NCBI GenBank assembly: GCA_041161475.1
Contig: JBEAUL010000100.1
Location: 1 to 22,213 of the forward strand
Reading direction: 5' to 3'
DNA from: JBEAUL01 sp041161475
GTDB lineage: Bacteria > Pseudomonadota > Gammaproteobacteria > UBA6186 > Azoamicaceae
Length of the DNA stretch: 22,213 nt
Shown: piece by piece, positions 7,832 through 16,765 of the stretch
How the letters are laid out: each line of letters begins with the position of its first letter
Position numbering within the stretch: the stretch's first letter is position 1
Notes under the pieces: generated by a model
The model's input: only the letters and a program-made list of their open reading frames with translations
The model's database searches: none
What the model was told of the DNA's origin: nothing
Made by a program: the position numbers and the translations under genes

Positions 7832-9172
7832 ATGGGAGCGCAAGAAGTCATCGGGATCTTACTTTCTTTGACGGCTGTGTCCAGTTACGTCAATCATCGA
7901 TTTATTAAGCTGCCCAAGTCCATCGGTTTAACCCTCATTACGCTCTTGCTTTCTCTGTTAATCGCAATCAGTGGCCAATTTGGCTGGAACCTAGATGCCT
8001 TTGCGCAACGCCTGTTAGACGGTATTGGTTTTAATGAAACCTTTTTGCATGGCATGTTGAGTTTTTTATTGTTTGCCGGTGCCTTGCATGTCAATACAAT
8101 GGAGCTTGCCAAGCATAAGGTGATCATTGGTATTTTAGCCACAGTAACCGTTATTTTATCCACATTTTTAATTGGATTTTCAACGTATTTTCTGACCCGA
8201 TTTCTCAATATTGCAGTGCCTTTAGAATTTTGTCTGGTATTTGGTGCGCTCATCTCGCCTACCGATCCGATTGCTGTGCTTGGTGTCTTAAAAACAGCCA
8301 ATGCACCCAAGGCACTCGAGATAAAAATTGCTGGAGAATCTTTGTTTAACGATGGGATGGGTATTGTTTTATTCGTTGTATTACTGGGTTTGAGTACCGG
8401 AACGCAACAAGACTGGTCCTGGAGTAAAATCGTGTTGTTTTTTTTCCAGCAAGCCTTGGGTGGATTGTGTGCTGGGCTGATACTGGGTTGGATTACCACC
8501 CGTTTGTTAAAAACGATTGATGACTACGAAGTATCGGTGATTTTGACGCTTGCGATTGTAACAGGGGGCTATACTTTTGCCCATTCTGTGCTGCATGTCT
8601 CTGGTGCGATTTGTATGGCCATTGCTGGTTTAGTAGTGGGTACTTCGGTGCACAAAGGTTGTATGACAAAAGTCACCTTAAAGCGTTTAGAAGGCTTTTG
8701 GGAATTACTAGATGCGGTTTTGAATGCTATTTTATTTGTATTGATTGGACTTGAGTTTTTACGTTTAACCTTCCGAGTCGATCATAGCTTGGCAGCAATT
8801 GGAGTCATTGTCATTGCTATTGCCGCTCGTTGGATCAGCGTTGCTGTTCCTGTCGCTTGCTTATCCATGTTTCGTAAATTCAGTCCGAATGTCGTTTTAA
8901 TGATGACTTGGGGTGGATTACGGGGTGGTATTTCTATTGCCCTGGCCTTGTCTATCCCGCACGCAGAGTCTCGCGACTTTATTGTGGCTGTTACCTATGC
9001 TGTAGTGCTTTTCTCTATCATGGTACAAGGCTTAACGATGGGTAAACTGGTTCGTAATCTTACCCAGTCGAATCACGGTTATCCACCCAATCAGCCACCT
9101 CTAACATTGATGTCAGAAGTGTCTGAAATGTTACATTTACCGAGCCCGGCTGAACAAAATTTGCCTGATTAA
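7832..9172 (+). CDS. CPA1-family Na+/H+ antiporter (NhaP-like)
   Basis: This is an inner-membrane cation/proton antiporter of the monovalent cation:proton antiporter-1 family. The 446-residue protein has about 12 hydrophobic segments, TDP with Asp145-Pro146 in the unwound helix, and ESLFNDG with Glu169 and the Asn173-Asp174 pair. An Asn-Asp pair, rather than Asp-Asp, is the mark of electroneutral CPA1 exchangers. WGGLRGG near residue 370 is also typical. I place the start at ATG 7832 because GGGGG lies 7 nt upstream; an in-frame TTG at 7787 would add 15 residues without a good ribosome site. Its TAA is immediately followed by the ATG of the AddB-like gene, so the two are probably cotranscribed even though the functions look unrelated. 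Ion specificity is unknown. Confidence 0.9.
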   Translation: MGAQEVIGILLSLTAVSSYVNHRFIKLPKSIGLTLITLLLSLLIAISGQFGWNLDAFAQRLLDGIGFNETFLHGMLSFLLFAGALHVNTMELAKHKVIIGILATVTVILSTFLIGFSTYFLTRFLNIAVPLEFCLVFGALISPTDPIAVLGVLKTANAPKALEIKIAGESLFNDGMGIVLFVVLLGLSTGTQQDWSWSKIVLFFFQQALGGLCAGLILGWITTRLLKTIDDYEVSVILTLAIVTGGYTFAHSVLHVSGAICMAIAGLVVGTSVHKGCMTKVTLKRLEGFWELLDAVLNAILFVLIGLEFLRLTFRVDHSLAAIGVIVIAIAARWISVAVPVACLSMFRKFSPNVVLMMTWGGLRGGISIALALSIPHAESRDFIVAVTYAVVLFSIMVQGLTMGKLVRNLTQSNHGYPPNQPPLTLMSEVSEMLHLPSPAEQNLPD

Positions 9173-11779
9173 ATGCACTTGTCTGAACGCTTAAAAGACA
9201 TTCCGCCTGGAACAGTGGTACTAACGCCGAATCAACGCATGACCGTGTGGTTACAAAAAGCCTGTTATTTGCCACATGTATCGATTTTTCCCTTGTCACT
9301 GTGGATAGAGCGCTTATGGCAACAAGCAATCACACACAACCCAGTGTCGACGCCTAAGATATTATCGGGTGTTGCAGAAGAAATTGTGTGGGAACGCGTC
9401 ATTTCAAAAGCCTTAGCTGAAAAGCCTTTATTGCGTGTGTTACCCACGGTGCGCTTGGCAATTAAAGCCTGGCATTTGGTGAAAACATGGGATATTTCAC
9501 TGGATTTACCCCAGTTTAACGAGGGGGATGCGAGTACCTGGTTTGTGGGGTGGGCAAAACAAGTAGAAGCGTTTTGTTTGACGCATGGCTGGATAGATAT
9601 ACCCAGTTTGGTTGATGCGTTAATCTTGCTATTATCGACGGGTCATTTATTATTACCAAAACGATGCGTGTGGCTGGGGTTCAGTGAACATACGCCACAA
9701 CAGAAACGCTTGATATCAGCTCTGTCTGGGGCGGGTGTGCAGATCAGTCATTCAACCTTAATTTCTGAGCCAAGCCAAACCGCTCAGAATGTCGCTTGTC
9801 AAGATACACAGACAGAGCTAATGGCTGCATTGGCCTGGGCCAAAGCATCACTTCAAGCAGATAGCAGCCCATTTTCAACTGCGATAGTGGTACCACAATT
9901 GGCGACAGAGCGCGCAAGGGTATTGCGTGCTGTAAAAAAACAATTGCCCCTTGATGTGGTGAATATTGCTGCACCCCGGGTTTTATCCGAGTATGCTTTT
10001 ATTCAAGCGGCCCTACAAGCGCTTTCTTTAGCCAAACCCAGTTTAGAATGGGCTACTGTCAGTCGTTATTTACGTGCTTTGTCTTATGTTGATGCACAGA
10101 CCGAACAGCACACAAGAGCACAACTGGAGTTGGCGTTGCGCGATTACGGTATGCAAACGGTTTCTTGGAAACAATGGTTATACCAAAGTAAGCGTTTAAA
10201 AGTTATGCAAACGCGTTTGCAACAATTATTTCACTTAAAAAATACTGCTTTAAAGTCAAAAAAAACCGCCAAGGAATGGGTTCCTGTGTTGCGAGAATGG
10301 TTACAAATAGCAGGATGGCCAATGATGCAGACGTTAAGCGCTGAAGAAGAAGCCTTACTTCGTCAATGGGAGGCAATGCTCGAGCAATATGAATCCCTAG
10401 ATAACTTACTGGGCAAGCACAGTATTAGTACCGCCATTTTTAGAATACAAGGCCTCACCAGCACCATTGCCTATGCAGTGGCCTCTCGATCGGAACCCAT
10501 TCAAATTTTAGGATTATGGGAAGCGATTGGCTTACCGTTTAAGCGGGTTTGGGTCATGGGTTTAGACAGCAGTACTTGGCCAAAAGACGCCTCACCCAAT
10601 CCATTTATCCCTTATCGCTTACAAAAGCAGTTTGAATTGCCACACAGTGCAGCAGAACGAGAATATCTCGTGGCACAGCGTGTTGTGCAGGATTTACTGA
10701 AATCAGCATCCACCGTATTCTTTAGCCATCCTTTATACCGTGATGGACATCCTGTGTTACCCAGTCGGTTGCTCAGCCATTTTCCTTACATGTCTTCAGA
10801 ATGGCTAAGCGAGTTGTTGGGTTCAGTAAAATCGCCAATGGCCTTAGGTTATCAAGAGAACGCATCAGCACATATTCCCAGCGATAAATTAGAATACGCG
10901 CCCCCTTTTACAGCCCTAGATACCGTCCTTGCTGGTGGGACACGCGTATTGAAGTTACAAAATACCTGTCCTTTTAAAGCGTTTGCAGAAATACGACTTA
11001 AGGCCAGCGCCTGGCCTGAACCCTATTTAGGATTAAGCCCTGCGCAAAGGGGAGTAATGGTGCATGAATTGTTGGCGCAATTGTGGGGAAAAATAAAAAC
11101 CCATGAACAATTGTGCGCGTTGTCTGAGCCAGCATTACGTGATTTGTTGGGAAATATGATTCAAGAAACGCTGGAACGATGGCAGACCCTACAGCCCCAT
11201 CGCTTAAGTGAGACAACCATGGCGCTAGAATATAAACGATTAATGGGGTTGCTCTTGGATTGGGTGTCCCTTGAAAAACAGCGACCTCCTTTTGCCGTGT
11301 TGTCCGTAGAAAAGCATCAAGTGATAGTGATTCAGGGATTAACCCTCAAGATTTGCATCGATCGTATTGATATCTTAAGCACAGAAAAATCAGCTACAGC
11401 AAGCAAAACCGATACAGAAAAACAGCTGATTATCGATTATAAAACGGGTCGAGGTGTCTCAACACAAGCGTGGTTAGGTGATGTGTTGTTAGAACCACAA
11501 TTGCCTTTATATGCGACAACGCAATCGGTATTGCCGGATGCCATTGCTTTTGCGATTGTGCATCCAGAAACGGCGGTATTCAGAGGACTGGGGTCTTTGC
11601 GTGCTTGTCAGGGGATTAAAGAAATAACAGAATGGACAGATCAGCTGGCGCACTGGAAAAATGCACTCGAAGACACCGTATCCCGATTTTTAAGTGGAGA
11701 CGCGCGCGTGTTGCCTCATCAAACAGAAAACCCCTGCAACAGCTGTCATTTAACCGCCCTATGTAGAGTATTTGAGTAG
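9173..11779 (+). CDS. AddB-like PD-(D/E)XK nuclease with Fe-S cluster (putative DNA repair protein)
   Basis: This is a probable subunit of an AddAB/RecBCD-like double-strand-break processing complex. The 868-residue protein has an N-terminal region resembling a degenerate superfamily 1 helicase, with no Walker A lysine motif seen. It ends in a RecB-type nuclease domain with candidate catalytic residues His631 (VHELL), Asp733 (RID), Asp755 and Lys757 (IIDYKTG). Four cysteines, Cys599 in NTCPFKAFAE and C855-x2-C858-x5-C864 at the extreme C-terminus, match the split pattern that holds a 4Fe-4S cluster around the nuclease in AddB. This fits the family known as probable DNA repair protein (TIGR03623, from memory). 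The start directly follows the antiporter TAA and lacks its own ribosome site, suggesting coupling. The AddA-like helicase begins 8 nt downstream. Confidence 0.88.
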   Translation: MHLSERLKDIPPGTVVLTPNQRMTVWLQKACYLPHVSIFPLSLWIERLWQQAITHNPVSTPKILSGVAEEIVWERVISKALAEKPLLRVLPTVRLAIKAWHLVKTWDISLDLPQFNEGDASTWFVGWAKQVEAFCLTHGWIDIPSLVDALILLLSTGHLLLPKRCVWLGFSEHTPQQKRLISALSGAGVQISHSTLISEPSQTAQNVACQDTQTELMAALAWAKASLQADSSPFSTAIVVPQLATERARVLRAVKKQLPLDVVNIAAPRVLSEYAFIQAALQALSLAKPSLEWATVSRYLRALSYVDAQTEQHTRAQLELALRDYGMQTVSWKQWLYQSKRLKVMQTRLQQLFHLKNTALKSKKTAKEWVPVLREWLQIAGWPMMQTLSAEEEALLRQWEAMLEQYESLDNLLGKHSISTAIFRIQGLTSTIAYAVASRSEPIQILGLWEAIGLPFKRVWVMGLDSSTWPKDASPNPFIPYRLQKQFELPHSAAEREYLVAQRVVQDLLKSASTVFFSHPLYRDGHPVLPSRLLSHFPYMSSEWLSELLGSVKSPMALGYQENASAHIPSDKLEYAPPFTALDTVLAGGTRVLKLQNTCPFKAFAEIRLKASAWPEPYLGLSPAQRGVMVHELLAQLWGKIKTHEQLCALSEPALRDLLGNMIQETLERWQTLQPHRLSETTMALEYKRLMGLLLDWVSLEKQRPPFAVLSVEKHQVIVIQGLTLKICIDRIDILSTEKSATASKTDTEKQLIIDYKTGRGVSTQAWLGDVLLEPQLPLYATTQSVLPDAIAFAIVHPETAVFRGLGSLRACQGIKEITEWTDQLAHWKNALEDTVSRFLSGDARVLPHQTENPCNSCHLTALCRVFE

Positions 11780-11787
11780 CAAAGCGC

Positions 11788-14550
11788 ATGATAGAAAATA
11801 CAGCAATGGTCATGGATACACAGGCACGCGCAATGGCCTTAGATACAACCCAGTCGTTTATCGTACAGGCACCTGCAGGGTCCGGTAAAACCGGTTTACT
11901 GGTGCAGCGTTTTCTGGCTTTATTAAGTTGTGTAGAAAAAGTGCCAGAAGAATGCTTAAGCATTACGTTTACCCGAAAAGCAGCAAACGAGATGAAAGAG
12001 CGGATATTGTCGGTTTTACAAGCAGGAACCTTGCCTTATCCAGAAAAGGCGAGCGCCTTTGTTCAAAAAAATTGGCACTTGGCACAAGCGGTTTTAAAAC
12101 GGGATGCCACATTGGGATGGCATTTATTGGAAAATCCCGCACGTTTGCAAATTCAAACAATTGATGCCTTATGTGCTCGGATTGTTCGACAAATGCCCTT
12201 GCTATCTGGTTTTGGCGTATTGCCAGCCGTTTCAGATGAGCCAGATTTACTCTATGAACAAGCAGCCATGCGTCTATTAGAATCAACGGGTGCCTGTAGC
12301 CAAGCATTGCAACATGTGTTGATTTATCTAGACAACGATATAGAGCGATTGAAAAAGTTGTTGATCAGTTTGTTGCCACGTCGCGATCAATGGTTACCCT
12401 ATTTGGTGTCAGGAGATCACCAATCGACCGATGGTTTATATGCCTTGCGTCAGCGTCTAGAAGCCGGGCTACAGGCCGTGATTACCACACAACTTGTCCG
12501 TTTAACATCTATTTTTCCTGAATCTTGTTTAAGGCAATTGGCTCCTATGGCAGTACATGCTGCGAGTACATTACAGCAACAAGGTATAACATCTCCTATT
12601 CGTCACTGTATTGCGTTGGCAAGTAAATTGCCCAAGGGAGATATCCTTGATTTGAAACTGTGGGAAGGGATTGCAGAATTATTGCTGACCAAAGAAGGCG
12701 GCTTTCGTAAGCAGGTAACTGCCCAACAAGGGTTTTTAGCACCCAGTCAAGCAAAAAATGCAGCAGAAAAAAAACAATTTGCAAGCTATAAACAAGAAAT
12801 GCTTGAGCTTATCGCCCATATACAAAGCATGCCCGAGGCGGAGATGATTCTACTTGCCTTGGCGGAGCTGCGCGTATTACCGTCTGCTCATTATTCACAG
12901 ACAGAGTGGGGCTTGATACAAGCCTTATTTCAGTTACTACCCATGCTGGTTGCTGAATTAATCCTGTGTTTTCAAGAAGCGGGTCAAGTCGATTTTGTTG
13001 AGATCAATATGGCAGCCAATCGAGGACTAGGAGAGGTTGATGAACCCAGTCCACTCCTCCTGCATTTAGATGCACGATTGCGTCATATTTTAGTGGATGA
13101 ATTTCAAGATACTTCCCGTGCACAGTATTGTTTGTTAGAAAAATTAACTGCCGGTTGGGAGCAGGGTGATGGTAGAACAATATTTTTAGTTGGCGATCCG
13201 ATGCAATCTATCTATCGTTTTAGGCAGGCTGAAGTGGGGTTATTTTTGCAAGCTGCACGTCAGGGTATTGGCCATATTGCACTGCAGTCTTTACAGTTAG
13301 GCATTAATTTTCGCTCTGCTCAAGCCGTGGTTGACTGGAACAATCACTTGTATGCACAGACTTTTCCCAAAAAAGAAGACGTTAGTATGGGTGCAGTGCC
13401 ATTTTGGTCCTCTATTGCCTATGCAAACGCAACTTTCGATCGCACCATAGGTATTGCAGGTGTTTTACAGGATATACGAGACGATGTTCAGGAAGCCAAA
13501 CAGATAATCGCATGGATACACTTGGCAAGGACCAACAATCCAAAAGGGAGTATTGCTATTTTAGCGCGTACACGCGCACATTTAGGCGTATTATTGCCTG
13601 CCCTCGCAGAAGCAAATATTACGTATACTGGCGTAGATATTGAAACCTTGGGCAATAGTCCCATCGTTCGCGATTTAATGACCGTAACCAGAGCATTATA
13701 TTATTTATCGGATAGGGTGGCTTGGCTGGCCTTATTACGTATGCCCTGGTGTCGTATATCCCTGGGGGATCTAGAAAAAATTGTACAATATGTGGACAAA
13801 CAATTCGGTAAAGCGGGCACAATATGGGCTGGCATCACAGCGGCGACCTGTAGTATGCCGGATATCAGCCAAGAAACGCAAGCTGTGTTACAGGATTTTT
13901 ATCGTGTATGGCCGGATGCCTTGGTATTTCGGGATCAGCATGCATTACGAGACAGTGTTGAAAATATCTGGGTTTCTTTAGGAGGAGAAGCATACTATCA
14001 AGCCCGCTTTCCTGAATACGATTCAGTGGTAAATCAGTATTATGATGTATTGGATACCCCCTCAGCAGAGGAGTGGTTGCTGTATCCGGCCTTATTTGAA
14101 TCCAACATCAGCGGTACTTTTTGCGTACCAAAAGTGCCTCTTAACGAAGATTTTCCCCCCGTCATGGTGATGACGTTACATAAAGCAAAGGGTCTAGAGT
14201 TTGATACCGTCATTTTGCCGGGCTTGGGAAAACCTCCCTTAAAAGATAAAAAGCAATTATTACTATGGGGGGAACATGTGGATTCCTATGGACAGCTACA
14301 TCATTTGTTTGCGCCGATTGTCAAAGGAAAAACCACAGAGAGTCCTATTTATCAATTTTTACAGGCCAGCCAAGCACAGCGTCTGGCTTTAGAGGCATTA
14401 CGGTTACTCTATGTAGCAACAACGCGTGCAAAAAAACAATTATATTGGATAGGACATCTAAAAGACGAAAAGCCAGCATCAAACAGTCTGCTAAGCCTCG
14501 TTTGGCCGGCGATACAGCAATCGTTAACCCATTTTAACCCAGGGAGGTAA
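11788..14550 (+). CDS. AddA-like UvrD/Rep-family helicase, short C-terminus
   Basis: This is an ATP-dependent superfamily 1A DNA helicase, likely the motor partner of the preceding AddB-like nuclease in end resection and recombination repair. In the 920-residue protein are Walker A APAGSGKT (28-35), FTRKAANEM (motif Ia), DEFQDT (437-442, motif II), GDPMQSIYRFR (motif III, about 466-476), NFRSAQAV (motif IV), TLHKAKGLEFD (796-806, motif V) and YVATTRAKK (motif VI, about 873-881). AddA proteins normally continue for 200-300 residues after motif VI into a RecB-type nuclease domain. Here only about 40 residues follow, and no DYKT-like motif is present. The 3' end overlaps the convergent peptidase gene by 27 nt. 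Either this lineage relies only on the partner's nuclease, or the end was lost. ATG codons at 11806 and 11812 are alternative starts. Confidence 0.9.
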   Translation: MIENTAMVMDTQARAMALDTTQSFIVQAPAGSGKTGLLVQRFLALLSCVEKVPEECLSITFTRKAANEMKERILSVLQAGTLPYPEKASAFVQKNWHLAQAVLKRDATLGWHLLENPARLQIQTIDALCARIVRQMPLLSGFGVLPAVSDEPDLLYEQAAMRLLESTGACSQALQHVLIYLDNDIERLKKLLISLLPRRDQWLPYLVSGDHQSTDGLYALRQRLEAGLQAVITTQLVRLTSIFPESCLRQLAPMAVHAASTLQQQGITSPIRHCIALASKLPKGDILDLKLWEGIAELLLTKEGGFRKQVTAQQGFLAPSQAKNAAEKKQFASYKQEMLELIAHIQSMPEAEMILLALAELRVLPSAHYSQTEWGLIQALFQLLPMLVAELILCFQEAGQVDFVEINMAANRGLGEVDEPSPLLLHLDARLRHILVDEFQDTSRAQYCLLEKLTAGWEQGDGRTIFLVGDPMQSIYRFRQAEVGLFLQAARQGIGHIALQSLQLGINFRSAQAVVDWNNHLYAQTFPKKEDVSMGAVPFWSSIAYANATFDRTIGIAGVLQDIRDDVQEAKQIIAWIHLARTNNPKGSIAILARTRAHLGVLLPALAEANITYTGVDIETLGNSPIVRDLMTVTRALYYLSDRVAWLALLRMPWCRISLGDLEKIVQYVDKQFGKAGTIWAGITAATCSMPDISQETQAVLQDFYRVWPDALVFRDQHALRDSVENIWVSLGGEAYYQARFPEYDSVVNQYYDVLDTPSAEEWLLYPALFESNISGTFCVPKVPLNEDFPPVMVMTLHKAKGLEFDTVILPGLGKPPLKDKKQLLLWGEHVDSYGQLHHLFAPIVKGKTTESPIYQFLQASQAQRLALEALRLLYVATTRAKKQLYWIGHLKDEKPASNSLLSLVWPAIQQSLTHFNPGR

Positions 14551-15069
14551 AAACAGATGCGCTGTTTTCAGTTGATGTCTGTGTTGTTGACACTGTGGGT
14601 CTAGCTGTTTCAATAAATCCCAAAAATGGCGTGAATGATTAAAATGAACCGTATGGCAAAGTTCATGCAGTATAATATGTTCCGTCAGATCTCTCGGCAA
14701 AAATAATAATTTATAATTTAAGTTGATCCGCTTTTTTGCAGTACAACTGCCCCATAAGGTTCTTTGCTGTCTAATGGATAATCCGGTAAAAGCCAAGTTA
14801 TTTTCAACACTTAAATGATAAATCCAGGCCGATAAGTGGTGGCGTGCTGTTTTGATGAGCCAGTCAGTTAGGGTAGATAAGACAAGCGCGGTGCTTGGCT
14901 TCCCTAAAAAAGTCAATTGTTGATTGGCATGTTCAATTAACTGCGGTTTTAGGTTTTCTTTTGTTGTTTGATATTGAATATCGAACGATTGCCTGAGTGC
15001 ACGCAACTCTAAGGAAAGCGGTAGCTTATGAGGGACAACGCTTTTATGTAAGATAGCAAATAAGTTCAT
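14524..15069 (-). CDS. YgjP-like zinc metallopeptidase domain protein (M48/DUF45 family)
   Basis: This is a putative zinc-dependent metalloprotease of the YgjP/SprT-like group, whose cellular substrate is unknown. In the 181-residue protein the conserved features are RTLWGSC (103-109), the zinc motif HELCH (135-139) with Glu136 as presumed catalyst, and NHSRHFW (144-150), which supplies the further conserved histidine and the FW pair typical of the family. There is no signal peptide or membrane segment, so it should be cytosolic. It is somewhat shorter than usual (about 230), mainly at the N-terminus, and an in-frame TGA 13 codons upstream rules out a much longer version. No good ribosome site precedes ATG. 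It is convergent with the AddA-like gene and divergent from the ATP/ADP translocase. Confidence 0.85.
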   Translation of the reverse strand: MNLFAILHKSVVPHKLPLSLELRALRQSFDIQYQTTKENLKPQLIEHANQQLTFLGKPSTALVLSTLTDWLIKTARHHLSAWIYHLSVENNLAFTGLSIRQQRTLWGSCTAKKRINLNYKLLFLPRDLTEHIILHELCHTVHFNHSRHFWDLLKQLDPQCQQHRHQLKTAHLFLPPWVKMG

Positions 15070-15099
15070 AAACTGAAGAAAATCTTTGTCAATGGTCTC

Positions 15100-15139
15100 T
15101 TGTCAATCGTGGGGTAATACACCTAGAATAGAGATTCTA
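15100..15139 (+). promoter_or_regulatory. Putative sigma-70 promoter of the ATP/ADP translocase-prpB operon
   Basis: A -35 box TTGTCA (15100-15105) and a -10 box TAGAAT (15124-15129), each matching consensus at 5 of 6 positions, are separated by 18 bp. This puts the start of transcription near 15136 and leaves a leader of about 40 nt containing GGAGG (15162-15166). The -10 box is one arm of a small palindrome, TAGAAT-agag-ATTCTA (15124-15139), which could be an operator. Confidence 0.5.
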
Positions 15140-15175
15140 TATTGGATGCCTAGATAGTAATGGAGGACTTGGCAC

Positions 15176-16765
15176 ATGTCTAGTAATCAATCGTCTGTAA
15201 GGAATACACAAGACGAAACCTTTAGTCGCTTTCGTCAAATTTTTTGGCCAATTCATAATCATGAATTAAAAAAATTTCTACCCATGGTATTGATGATGTT
15301 TTGCTTTTTATTCAACTATACCATTATGCGCGATACAAAAGATACCTTAATTGTCACCGTTGCTGGTGCAGAAGCCATTCCCTTTTTAAAATTTTGGGGA
15401 ACCTTACCTTTGTCTATTCTTTTTGTTTTGGTGTACGCAAAGCTCAGTAATACCATGAAGCCTACAACGCTTTTTTATAGTATGATACTGCCCTTCTTCA
15501 TTTTTTTTGGATCTTTCGGATTTTTGATTTATCCAAATCTTGAGGCAGTCTGTCCGACAAAAACAGCTGCAGTGCTTGAGCGTTTTGTGAATGAAGTCAT
15601 GCCTGTACAAACACAGGTAACGCTACATAAACTGATTATGGTTTTCAAAGTATGGCCCAGTGCCTTATTTTATGTGCTCTCAGAGCTCTGGGGAAGCATG
15701 GGGATCTCTTTGTTATTCTGGCAATTTGCCAATCAAATTACCCGTTCTCAGGAAGCCAAGCGCTTTTATGCGGGTTTCGGTCAGCTGGGTAATTTAGCGC
15801 TGGTTGCCTCAGGATTAACCATTATACATTTTTCGGATATTCGAGCCCATGTGCCGGCTGGTGTAGATGCGTGGGGAGAAACCCTTAAGTGGTTAATGGG
15901 CGCCATCTCGGTATCCTGTTTGGTGATAGTCGGATCTTACTATTGGATGAACCAACATGTACTTACAGATCCGCGCTTGTACAATCCCACGGAAGTAAAA
16001 TCGGGTGGAAAATCAAAGTCCAGTAAACCGAAACTCTCTTTAACCGAAAGTTTTATGGTCTTGGTCCGTTCTCGGTATCTGGGTTGTATTGCATTGCTGG
16101 TATTGGGATATGGTATTTCGATTAATTTAATTGAAGTGGTGTGGAAATCTCAATTGGGTAAACAGTTCCCCAATGCCAATGACTATAATACCTTTATGGG
16201 TTATTTTTCTATGGCAACCGGATTTGCCACCTTTTTCTTGGTTACCATAGGTAGCAACGTGATTCGTCGTTTGGGTTGGCTCACGGCAGCATTAAGTGCA
16301 CCCATTATGATTTTAGTGACAGGCGCTTTATTTTTCTTATTTGTGATGAATAAGAATAGTTTAAGTGATTTCTTGCCTTACAGTCCATTATGGTTGGCAG
16401 TCATTATTGGTGCAGTGCAAAATATCTTAAGCAAAGCGACCAAATATTCGCTCTTCGATCCAACCAAAGAAATGGCTTATATTCCCTTGGATGCTGAATC
16501 TAAGGTTAAGGGCAAGGCAGCTATTGATGTTGTTGGGGCAAGATTGGGTAAATCCGGTGGCGGTGTTATCTTGCAAATTATCTTGATGTTTGGACCCATT
16601 GCAAGCAATCTGCCTATCTTGTTGCTGTTTGTGGGTATCATTGTTTTTGCTTGGATTGCATCGGTATTTTCCTTGAATACACGTTACCAAGAAAAAGTAC
16701 GTGAACAAGAATCTCAAGAGCGCAATGTTGCATCAGGACCCTTACCCGAGGCACAGCCTGCATGA
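15176..16765 (+). CDS. tlc: NTT-family ATP/ADP translocase
   Basis: This inner-membrane nucleotide transporter of the Tlc/NTT family typically exchanges host ATP for bacterial ADP plus phosphate. The 529-residue protein has about 11-12 membrane segments. Family hallmarks are YTIMRDTKDTLIVT (residues 48-61) followed by GAEAIPFLKFW, NLIEVVWKSQLG near residue 317, KATKYSLFDPTKEMAYIPLD near residue 420, and GARLGKSGG. These include the lysines and glutamates that are important in plant and rickettsial carriers. GGAGG lies 9 nt before ATG. The family is largely restricted to intracellular bacteria (Rickettsia, Chlamydia, some Legionellales) and plastids, so it strongly suggests a host-dependent life. 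Some NTT members carry other nucleotides or NAD, so strict ATP/ADP specificity is an inference from the well-kept motifs. The stop overlaps the prpB start as ATGA. Confidence 0.95.
   Translation: MSSNQSSVRNTQDETFSRFRQIFWPIHNHELKKFLPMVLMMFCFLFNYTIMRDTKDTLIVTVAGAEAIPFLKFWGTLPLSILFVLVYAKLSNTMKPTTLFYSMILPFFIFFGSFGFLIYPNLEAVCPTKTAAVLERFVNEVMPVQTQVTLHKLIMVFKVWPSALFYVLSELWGSMGISLLFWQFANQITRSQEAKRFYAGFGQLGNLALVASGLTIIHFSDIRAHVPAGVDAWGETLKWLMGAISVSCLVIVGSYYWMNQHVLTDPRLYNPTEVKSGGKSKSSKPKLSLTESFMVLVRSRYLGCIALLVLGYGISINLIEVVWKSQLGKQFPNANDYNTFMGYFSMATGFATFFLVTIGSNVIRRLGWLTAALSAPIMILVTGALFFLFVMNKNSLSDFLPYSPLWLAVIIGAVQNILSKATKYSLFDPTKEMAYIPLDAESKVKGKAAIDVVGARLGKSGGGVILQIILMFGPIASNLPILLLFVGIIVFAWIASVFSLNTRYQEKVREQESQERNVASGPLPEAQPA

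Noticed and set aside
7894..8499. Long minus-strand open frame of 201 codons inside the antiporter gene
   Set aside because: It is antisense to a clear membrane transporter, has no ribosome site or family motif, and arises from the codon bias of the real gene.
15082..15106. Two TTGACA copies on the minus strand as promoters for the YgjP-like gene
   Set aside because: Neither has an acceptable -10 at 16-18 bp, and the second would place it inside the coding start.
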